Part shown: in pieces, positions 58,286 to 64,000 of the stretch | Numbering within the stretch: the stretch's first letter is position 1 | How the letters are laid out: each line of letters starts with the position of its first letter | DNA from: Sediminivirga luteola | GTDB taxonomy: Bacteria > Actinomycetota > Actinomycetes > Actinomycetales > Brevibacteriaceae | Length of the DNA stretch: 64,000 nt | Assembly: GCF_014639315.1 (NCBI RefSeq) | Contig: NZ_BMFY01000006.1 | Coordinates: 106,510 to 170,509 of the forward strand | Direction of reading: 5' to 3' | The notes under the pieces: model-generated | Database searches by the model: none | What the model was told of the DNA's origin: nothing | The model's input: only the letters and a program-made list of their open reading frames with translations | Program-made: the position numbers and the translations under genes

Positions 58286-60051
58286 GGCGTGCTCCCGGCG
58301 CTGACGGCGTCGTCGCCCTGGCGGAGTTCACGCGCGCCCATCAGGCTGCGGTACGCCGGGCTGCGGCGCAGCAGCTCGGCATGGGGCGCGCAGTCCACGA
58401 TGCGGCCGCCCTCCAGGACGGCGACCCGATCGGCCAGTGCGGCGGTGGAGGGCCGGTGCGCGATCACCAGCGCGGTGGACTGCCGGAGGCGTTCCCGCAG
58501 GCGTTCCTGGACCCGTTCCTCGGTGGTGACGTCCACCGCCGAGAGCGGGTCGTCCAGCACCAGGACCCTCGGCCGGCCCAGGATCGCGCGGGCCAGGGAG
58601 AGCCGCTGCCGCTGCCCGCCGGACAGGGACAGGCCCTGCTCGCCGATGAGGGTGTCGAGTCCTTCGGGCAGCTCGCGCACGAAGGCGGCGGCCTGGGCGA
58701 TCTCCAGGGCCGCCCAGACCTCATCGTCGCCGGCTTCCGGGGAGCCCAGAGCGACGTTCTCCCGCACCGAGGCGGAGAACAGGATGGGTTCGTCGAAGGC
58801 GACGGCGACGTGCCGGCGCAGGGTCTCCAGCGGCAGGTCGCGGACGTCGGTGCCGTCCAGCAGGACGGCACCGGCCGTGACATCGTGCAGACGCGGCAGC
58901 AGCGCGGCCACCGCGGTCTTCCCCGTGCCGGTCGCGCCGACCAGCGCCGTGGTGGTGCCGGGTTCGAGGACGAGGCTGAATCCGGCGAGGGTGTCCGCCG
59001 CCGCATCGGGGAAGCGGAAGCGGACGTCGCGGAACTCCACGCGTGCCGGGGCATCGGTCGCCGGCAGGGAGGAGGGGGAGGCGGGGTCGGTGATGTCGAT
59101 GGGAGTGTCCACCACCTCCCAGTGGCGGATCGCCGCGGTGGCGGAGCGGTAGGCGTCCGAGAGCAGGAAGCCCAGCATCTCGATGGGCATCCGCAGGAAC
59201 ATCATGACGGTGATCGCGGCGACCAGGGCGCCGGGCGTCATCGTGCCGTGCACGATCTGCCAGGTCCCGTAGCCGAGGCTGACGCCGATCGCGAGGAACG
59301 GCAGCAGGATCAGCGCGATGTTCAGCCAGGCGTCGAGCCGGGCGCGTTCCAGTTCGGTGGACCAGAGCCGGCGCGCCTGAGCCGCATAGCGAGCGGTGAT
59401 GGTCTCCCCGCGGCCGAAGGCCTTGATGATCCGGATGCCCTGCACGGACTCCTCGACCAGAGTGGTCAGTTCCCCGTTCTGATCCTGCACGGCGCGCGAG
59501 ATCAGCTGGAACCGGCGCTGTAGCCAGGTGCAGATGACGACGGTCGGCACGGCGCACAGCAGGGTGATAAGCGCGATGACCGGGGAGTACACCGCGAGGA
59601 TGATCAGGCCGACCACGATGTTCAGCGGTGTCACCAGGAGGAACGGCGCGCCGAAGGAGACGAACCGGCGCAGCTGTGAGAGGTCCTGGACGGCGCGGGA
59701 GAGCAGCTGGCCGGACTCCCAGGAATCATGCCGGGCGACCGCCATCCGCTGCAGATGCGCGTAGAGCCGCCGCCGCCAGGCGATCTCCAGCCGGGAGGAC
59801 ACCGGCGCGGCGAGCATGCGCCGGGTCAGGAGCGCCGCGGCCTCCAGCAGTCCGATCGCGGTCACCGCCGCCACCGGCAGCCACAGGCCGGCGTAGTCAC
59901 CGTGGGCGATGGGACCGTCGATGGCCCAGCCGACGAAGACGGGAATGATGAGGGAGATGACCGTCGCGACCGCTGTCAGGACGAGGACGGCGGTGTAGGC
60001 GCCCCGGTACGGACGCAGATCGGGCAGGAGTCTCAGCAGGGGGCGCAGCAT
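58282..60051 (-). CDS. Heterodimeric ABC exporter subunit with degenerate Walker B
   Basis: This 589-residue half-transporter has six spans (about 15-300) and a nucleotide-binding domain. Walker A is GATGTGKTAVAALLP and the signature is standard (LSGGQRQRLSLARAI). In Walker B the catalytic Glu is replaced by Asp (VLVLDDPLSAVDV), and the H-loop is VIAHRPST. An Asp at that position is the mark of the degenerate site in heterodimers such as TM287/288 and BmrCD. ATG 60051 has a TAGCAT hexamer 9 nt upstream and no ribosome-binding site, so initiation may be near-leaderless. It is the first gene of the pair. Confidence 0.9.
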   Translation of the reverse strand: MLRPLLRLLPDLRPYRGAYTAVLVLTAVATVISLIIPVFVGWAIDGPIAHGDYAGLWLPVAAVTAIGLLEAAALLTRRMLAAPVSSRLEIAWRRRLYAHLQRMAVARHDSWESGQLLSRAVQDLSQLRRFVSFGAPFLLVTPLNIVVGLIILAVYSPVIALITLLCAVPTVVICTWLQRRFQLISRAVQDQNGELTTLVEESVQGIRIIKAFGRGETITARYAAQARRLWSTELERARLDAWLNIALILLPFLAIGVSLGYGTWQIVHGTMTPGALVAAITVMMFLRMPIEMLGFLLSDAYRSATAAIRHWEVVDTPIDITDPASPSSLPATDAPARVEFRDVRFRFPDAAADTLAGFSLVLEPGTTTALVGATGTGKTAVAALLPRLHDVTAGAVLLDGTDVRDLPLETLRRHVAVAFDEPILFSASVRENVALGSPEAGDDEVWAALEIAQAAAFVRELPEGLDTLIGEQGLSLSGGQRQRLSLARAILGRPRVLVLDDPLSAVDVTTEERVQERLRERLRQSTALVIAHRPSTAALADRVAVLEGGRIVDCAPHAELLRRSPAYRSLMGARELRQGDDAVSAGSTP

Positions 60052-60096
60052 ACGCGTCTCATGCTACTCCCGGGCGCGGACACCGCCGGTGGCGGC

Positions 60097-61347
60097 TCAG
60101 CGTGCGCGCAGCCGCCGGACGGTGCCGGCCACCGCCTGATACGTGCGCACCACGGGTTTCGGCGCGCGCAGGCGTGCCTCGGCGCGGAGCATCCGGAAGC
60201 GGGAGGCCCGCAGCCGCGAGCCGAGCGGTGCCAGCCTGCCGGCACGGGAGTCGGCGGCCAGCCGTTCCAGTTCGGCGAACAACGGCTCGGGCTGCTGATG
60301 GAAGTAGTTGTCCTCCAGCCAGCGGGTGTGCGGGAACGGGATCCGGCCGGCGGCGAGCTCGGCCAGGCTCAGTTCCATGCCCGAGCCGCGGAAGGCCAGC
60401 GTCAGCAGTTCCTCGTTCATCCCGAACTCGCTGATGATCCCGGTCGGCAGCCCGGCGTCGATGGACTCCAGGGCGGCCGTGGAGGAGACGGTGACGAGGG
60501 CGGCGTCGGCGGTCAGGTAGTCCGAGAGGGGACCGGCGGCGACCTCGAGCCGGCCGGCGGGGATCTCGCCGCGGCGTTCGAGCTCGGCCAGCAGCACCGG
60601 ATAGGCGTATTCCTCATGGTGGGTCTGCTGCTCACCGGCCAGCGCCCGCACCTTGACGATCACGCGGTGCCCGGGGAAGGCCGCAGCGTACCCGGCCAGG
60701 GCCTTCAGGATGGCTTCGCGCTGGGCGCGCTCGGCCGGCACTTTCGCCTGCGGAGCGAAGACGAGGCAGCGCCGCTCCTCGTCCTGGCTGCGACGGCGCG
60801 GCGGCTCAGTGGAGCGCAGCAGGGGAAGGCGGTTGACCAGGATCCGGGTGGGCAGGTCCAGTTGCCGGCAGATTTCCTGATAGGCGGCCTGCTCGGCGTA
60901 GGAGTGCGCGATGAAGGCGTCGCCGAGGGCGCGGAACCGCATGCCCTTCTCCCGGGCGGGCAGGCCCACGCCGGGCAACCCGGAGATCAGGGCCGGACGG
61001 CGCGGCAGCGTCGCCGCCGCGGCGAAGACGCGCTCTACCACGGGCCCGGTGGCGGCGCCCACCACCACATCGGGACCGCCGTCGCCGAGGGCCCGGAGCG
61101 CCGCGGGGAACTCGGCGAAGGACAGCAGGCGGACGTCGCCGGGGCCGAAGGCTGAACCGGCCAGCGCGGCCTCGATCTGAGCGGCGGAGGGGAGGATCGG
61201 ATTGTGCAGCAGCCACAGCTGGCCCCGCTGCAGGCCGTGCGCGGAGGCGGGACCTTCGGTGCCGCTGCCGGAGAGGAGCCGGGCCGCCCATTTGAGATAC
61301 GACTCGCTGTCGGAGACCGAGACGATCGTCGGGGGCGGAGTGAGCAT
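60097..61347 (-). CDS. Putative glycosyltransferase (DUF6716-like)
   Basis: This 416-residue cytoplasmic protein starts with TIVSVSDSESYLKWAARLL and has VVVGAATGPVV, SGLPGVGLPAREKGMRFRAL, a KVRALAGEQQTHHEEYAYPV stretch and ALVTVSSTAALESIDAGLPT. The last is the Ser/Thr-rich nucleotide-sugar loop seen in GT-B capsule-type transferases. I recall this as the actinobacterial DUF6716 family found beside polysialyltransferase-like genes; the sugar is unknown. The C-terminal 40 residues are very basic (RLRASRFRMLRAEARLRAPK), suggesting membrane association. The ATG is 6 nt behind TAGAAT, so it has its own leaderless promoter, separate from the gene cluster upstream. Confidence 0.7.
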   Translation of the reverse strand: MLTPPPTIVSVSDSESYLKWAARLLSGSGTEGPASAHGLQRGQLWLLHNPILPSAAQIEAALAGSAFGPGDVRLLSFAEFPAALRALGDGGPDVVVGAATGPVVERVFAAAATLPRRPALISGLPGVGLPAREKGMRFRALGDAFIAHSYAEQAAYQEICRQLDLPTRILVNRLPLLRSTEPPRRRSQDEERRCLVFAPQAKVPAERAQREAILKALAGYAAAFPGHRVIVKVRALAGEQQTHHEEYAYPVLLAELERRGEIPAGRLEVAAGPLSDYLTADAALVTVSSTAALESIDAGLPTGIISEFGMNEELLTLAFRGSGMELSLAELAAGRIPFPHTRWLEDNYFHQQPEPLFAELERLAADSRAGRLAPLGSRLRASRFRMLRAEARLRAPKPVVRTYQAVAGTVRRLRAR

Positions 61348-61353
61348 GGGGCG

Positions 61354-61359
61354 ATTCTA
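61354..61359 (-). promoter_or_regulatory. -10 hexamer TAGAAT, leaderless configuration
   Basis: On the minus strand TAGAAT is followed by CGCCCC (6 nt) and the ATG at 61347. No ribosome-binding site is present in those 6 nt. Confidence 0.55.
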
Positions 61360-61477
61360 ATCTGCTTCAGACGGCCCGGTCAGATTCAGTGACCTGCGCC
61401 ACAGGGGCGCGCGGCGATGCGCCGTGGCGCGCCGCCCCGCGGCGAACTGGATGCGCCGTGCGACGGACCCCGGACCC

Positions 61478-62494
61478 TCAGGCGCGCAGGCCGCCGTTGT
61501 TCTCCGTGAACGAGTTCAGGTAGCTGCGCTCGGCAGCGGGGACCTGGGGCAGCCACCAGGAGTCCGGGATGGGGCGGGGGTGGAGGGTCACGCCAGCGGC
61601 CCGCAGCAGCAGGCCCAGGGACTGCAGCGCCGATGTCGGCAGGCAGTAGACGTGCTGGCCGCTGCTCAGGCCCCGCAGCCTCAGCTCCACTGGCAGGCCG
61701 GTCTCCTCGACGGTGATGGCCGGGTGCGCGCGGAGCTCGTCCAGCAGGCCGGTGTGGGTGCGGCGGTGCGGGAAGTAGCGGGTGGGGGCGATCTTCGCGA
61801 TCGACAGCACCCATTCCCGGTAGCGGTCCGCCGGGATGAGCCGGTCGGCGACCATGGCCGAGCCGATCACGATGTTCGGCTCCGGGAACTCCTCCGTGAC
61901 CGGCAGCGACGCCAGCCACGGGAAGGCATGGGTGATGATCCGGGCCCCCGCTTCCTCAAGCGCGCGGGCGTGCTCGGGGGCCAGCGTCATCGCGGTGAAG
62001 AGGCTCAGCCGGCCGCGCCCGGCCGCGCGCAGGAGCTGCTGGCGTGCGCGTGCCCCCAGGAGCTGCCGTCCCAGGTGGAACGCCGCGCTGTCCCGGACGA
62101 GTGGCTGCCAGCCAGGCTCGGCGAGCCGGCGCACCGCGGCCCGGGTGATGAGGCCGTCGTCGAGGAGCACGAGGCGGGTGTCGCCGGTGCCGGCGAGCAT
62201 ATCCCGCTGGATCTGCCCGGAGAACACGTCGCCGATGCCGAAAGCCGCGATGCGCCGGTCTCGCAGGGGATGCCTGCCCGGCTCCGGCCGGTCGATGCTG
62301 AAGCCCTCGGGGAGGGGGACCCCCTCGAACGCGGTGAGGAACTCGGCCATGCCGGCGCCGACGAGCCGCGGCCACGCGCGGGTGCGGGCGCCCAGCTGCC
62401 CGGCGGCGTGCGCTTCGATGGCGCTGAGCAGTTGCAGCGGCGACTCCACCCAGGCGACCGCCTCGCCCTGGCCGGAGCCGGGCGGGGTGGTCAC
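61478..62494 (-). CDS. Glycosyltransferase-like protein of a surface-glycan cluster
   Basis: This 338-residue protein begins with AVAWVESPLQLLSAIEAHAA, a V-x-S/T-P-L-Q-L pattern typical of the N-terminus of bacterial sialyltransferase-like (GT52) proteins. FGIGDVFSGQIQRDML and LVLLDDGLITRAAVRRLAEP follow, as in the D-D-G loop of that group. The C-terminal half has SIAKIAPTRYFPHRRTHTGL, with the K/H-rich acceptor region, and CLPTSALQSLGLLL. The assignment rests on these patterns only. The GTG start overlaps the upstream gene by 4 bp. It may add a sialic-acid-like or other acidic sugar to a capsule or teichoic polymer. Confidence 0.6.
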   Translation of the reverse strand: MTTPPGSGQGEAVAWVESPLQLLSAIEAHAAGQLGARTRAWPRLVGAGMAEFLTAFEGVPLPEGFSIDRPEPGRHPLRDRRIAAFGIGDVFSGQIQRDMLAGTGDTRLVLLDDGLITRAAVRRLAEPGWQPLVRDSAAFHLGRQLLGARARQQLLRAAGRGRLSLFTAMTLAPEHARALEEAGARIITHAFPWLASLPVTEEFPEPNIVIGSAMVADRLIPADRYREWVLSIAKIAPTRYFPHRRTHTGLLDELRAHPAITVEETGLPVELRLRGLSSGQHVYCLPTSALQSLGLLLRAAGVTLHPRPIPDSWWLPQVPAAERSYLNSFTENNGGLRA

Positions 62495-63888
62495 CGGCGG
62501 GCTCCGGCCTGGAGCGCCTCGGCCAGGCGGGCGGCGGAGAAACGTCCGAGGCGGGCGGCCACCCGCACCGCATCGGGGACGCGTCTGCCTCCCTGCGGCA
62601 CCGGGAGACCGACCTTCGCCAGCCGTCTGCGCTTGAAGTAGCGCGCCAGCAGCTCCGGGGTCGCGGTGGCGACGGTGGTCCGCACGCGCGGTTCCAGATC
62701 CGCCAGATGCCCGGCCTGCATGCAGTACGCGATGGCGTCGACGAGGTCCTGCAGCGGCGGTCCCGCCGGCTTGTCGTCGACGGACCAGAGCCGGTCGACG
62801 ATGCTCAGCGGCACCCGGTTGGAGTTGCCGTACGGCGCCAGAGCCTGCAGCATCCGGCCCGTCCCGACCGCCACGGCCGGCGTGCCGAACATGGTGGCCC
62901 CGGTGGCCAGCGCAGTGGAGAAGCAGGAGAGCAGCAGCTCCGGTTTCAGCGCGGCGATCGCGATCTCGGCGATGGCGGGGGAGTCCAGCACCAGGAAATC
63001 CACGCCGGCGGCGCCGGCCGCCTCGCGCAGCGGCGCCAGCATGCCCGGGGGCGCGGCAGGATGCGGTTTGAACACCACCCGCTCCATCCCGCGCTCGGCG
63101 GCGACGGCGATCATCCGCTCGTGCAGCGCGGTCTCCTCATCGGGCCCGATCAGTTCGAGGGAGCTGAGGTACTGGCCCAGGATCAGAGCCGTCCGGGGCT
63201 GGGCGGGAGGGATCCGGAAGTCATGCGCCCCGGCGAGCTCGTCGACCACCGCACGCACCGCGTCGAGCGGGATGGGCCGGTATTCCGGGGCGGCCTCGTG
63301 CAGCAGGCGCGGGGTCAGCCCGGGCACCAGCGGCGCATAGTCCACCGAGGCGATTCGCTGCTGCATGCTCAAGGGCAGCCGGCTGCGGGTGGGCCCGTAG
63401 CTCATCAGGCCGTCGGCGTAGACGCGCAGGGAGGCGGTGTCGAAGATCCGGGCCAGGGCGATGGCGGGGTTGACCTGCGGGGACTCGAGGATGAGTTCCA
63501 GCTCGGCCTCGCCCAGGTCCCATTCCCGGCGCAGCAGGCGCTGCATCATCGGCAGCAGGCCGTTCTGCGGGGAGAACGTGTGCGGGTGCAGCGGGTCGAT
63601 CGCCTCGTTGAGGTCGATCACCCGGTCGAAACGACGCAGCAGCGGCGCGATGCCCTCAGCCTGCTGCAACGGGGTGGCGAGTTCCAGTACCACGGCGCTG
63701 CTGCAGCTGAGCAGGATGCGCTCATCGGTCTCCTGCGGATCGCCGTAGAGGCCGGCGTCGATCGCCGCGGCCAGGAACGCGGCCTCCAGATAGCTGGAAG
63801 CCAGGAAGAGCTGCTTCCTGCCCGTGCCTCCGGTGCCTGCGGTGCTTCCGGTGCCTGCGGTGCTTTCCTGGGCTCGCGTGACGCTCAC
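62491..63888 (-). CDS. Polysialyltransferase-family glycosyltransferase
   Basis: This 465-residue protein has a Thr/Gly-rich N-terminal tail (STAGTGSTAGTGGTGRKQ), then QLFLASSYLEAAFLAAAIDA. The HP motif is in ERVVFKPHPAAPPGMLAPLR and the Ser-rich motif in PELLLSCFSTALATGATMFG. The KPHP and S-x-x-S/T-x-x-x-x-x-G pair is diagnostic of the alpha-2,8/2,9-polysialyltransferase-like family (GT52/GT38 clan). It should polymerise or cap an acidic surface polysaccharide; true sialic acid is not proven. The repeat of Thr-Ala-Gly-Thr-Gly at the start suggests a slippage-prone tract (63831-63866). Both ends overlap neighbours by 4 bp, so it is mid-operon. Confidence 0.75.
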   Translation of the reverse strand: MSVTRAQESTAGTGSTAGTGGTGRKQLFLASSYLEAAFLAAAIDAGLYGDPQETDERILLSCSSAVVLELATPLQQAEGIAPLLRRFDRVIDLNEAIDPLHPHTFSPQNGLLPMMQRLLRREWDLGEAELELILESPQVNPAIALARIFDTASLRVYADGLMSYGPTRSRLPLSMQQRIASVDYAPLVPGLTPRLLHEAAPEYRPIPLDAVRAVVDELAGAHDFRIPPAQPRTALILGQYLSSLELIGPDEETALHERMIAVAAERGMERVVFKPHPAAPPGMLAPLREAAGAAGVDFLVLDSPAIAEIAIAALKPELLLSCFSTALATGATMFGTPAVAVGTGRMLQALAPYGNSNRVPLSIVDRLWSVDDKPAGPPLQDLVDAIAYCMQAGHLADLEPRVRTTVATATPELLARYFKRRRLAKVGLPVPQGGRRVPDAVRVAARLGRFSAARLAEALQAGARR

Positions 63889-64000
63889 GCCAGTGCCTCC
63901 TTCAGGTAGCGGGGCGCGCCGCGCAGCCCCTCCAGGGCCGGCATGAGCAGCAGCTGGCGGCGCGGGTCCAGCAGGCCGAACTGGGCCCGGAGGATCTCCT
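63885..64000 (-). CDS. C-terminal end of the next glycan-cluster gene (partial)
   Basis: The last 37 codons of a minus-strand gene end at 63885 with the stop overlapping the GTG of the polysialyltransferase-like gene. The visible tail is FGLLDPRRQLLLMPALEGLR followed by GAPRYLKEALA, a soluble, helix-forming end. Position and overlap show it is the upstream member of the same operon. Its family cannot be named from this piece. Confidence 0.6.
   Translation of the reverse strand, partial: EILRAQFGLLDPRRQLLLMPALEGLRGAPRYLKEALA

Overview
The window is GC-rich bacterial chromosome with the gene content of a high-GC Gram-positive (Actinomycetota), most likely order Micrococcales and possibly Micrococcaceae. 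The basis is strong G/C third-position codon use, many GTG starts, MetNIQ, PotABCD and OpuC-type transporters with lipoprotein binding subunits, a DtxR-like iron box, and a recurring promoter pattern in which a TANNNT hexamer lies about 6 nt before the start codon, implying leaderless mRNAs. The genus cannot be fixed by eye. No rRNA, tRNA, CRISPR array, transposase or phage gene was seen.

Layout. 1-9.4 kb: end of an unknown gene, an acyl-CoA ligase, a membrane cytochrome b, a two-component system (TCS) divergent from an ABC-2 exporter, and two tandem bile acid:sodium symporter (BASS) family transporters. 9.8-16 kb: flavoprotein monooxygenase, ankyrin-repeat protein and metallophosphoesterase, then a carbon-starvation cassette: CstA, a 97-residue protein ending in Cys-Cys, and an ArsA/Get3-type ATPase. 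16.5-20.5 kb: glutaryl-CoA dehydrogenase, PurU, a TM2 protein, a wrecked AbiEi/DUF559-type gene between two inverted copies of an ~80-bp palindromic repeat, and a YciI-like protein. 20.8-28.8 kb: a putrescine-type module (aminotransferase, Lrp regulator, aminoaldehyde dehydrogenase, PotDABC-like importer). 28.8-39 kb: EamA exporter and divergent LysR regulator, metallo-beta-lactamase-fold hydrolase, prolyl oligopeptidase fused by overlap to an OpuC-like osmoprotectant importer, SMP-30 lactonase, CPBP-like membrane protein. 39-44 kb: MFS exporter divergent from a FecCDE-type importer behind an iron box. 44-49 kb: small acetyltransferase, a broken MatC/SLC13-like gene, succinate-semialdehyde dehydrogenase, an EXLDI protein, aldo/keto reductase. 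49.5-53.2 kb: second TCS and formate-tetrahydrofolate ligase. 53.4-60 kb: MetNIQ importer and a heterodimeric ABC exporter. 60-64 kb: a surface-glycan glycosyltransferase cluster running off the right edge.

How the genes work together. The putrescine module imports a polyamine, transaminates it and oxidises the aldehyde to GABA; the succinate-semialdehyde dehydrogenase at 45.6 kb could finish that route, although it is unlinked. Fhs and PurU act on the same 10-formyl-THF pool from opposite sides. CstA with its Cys-Cys partner and ATPase forms the most unusual unit.

Two families of dispersed palindromic repeats, three copies each, lie between genes. They are the clearest sequence structure not explained by coding capacity. 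Two pseudogenes (19.5-19.9 kb and 44.2-45.3 kb) show ongoing gene decay.
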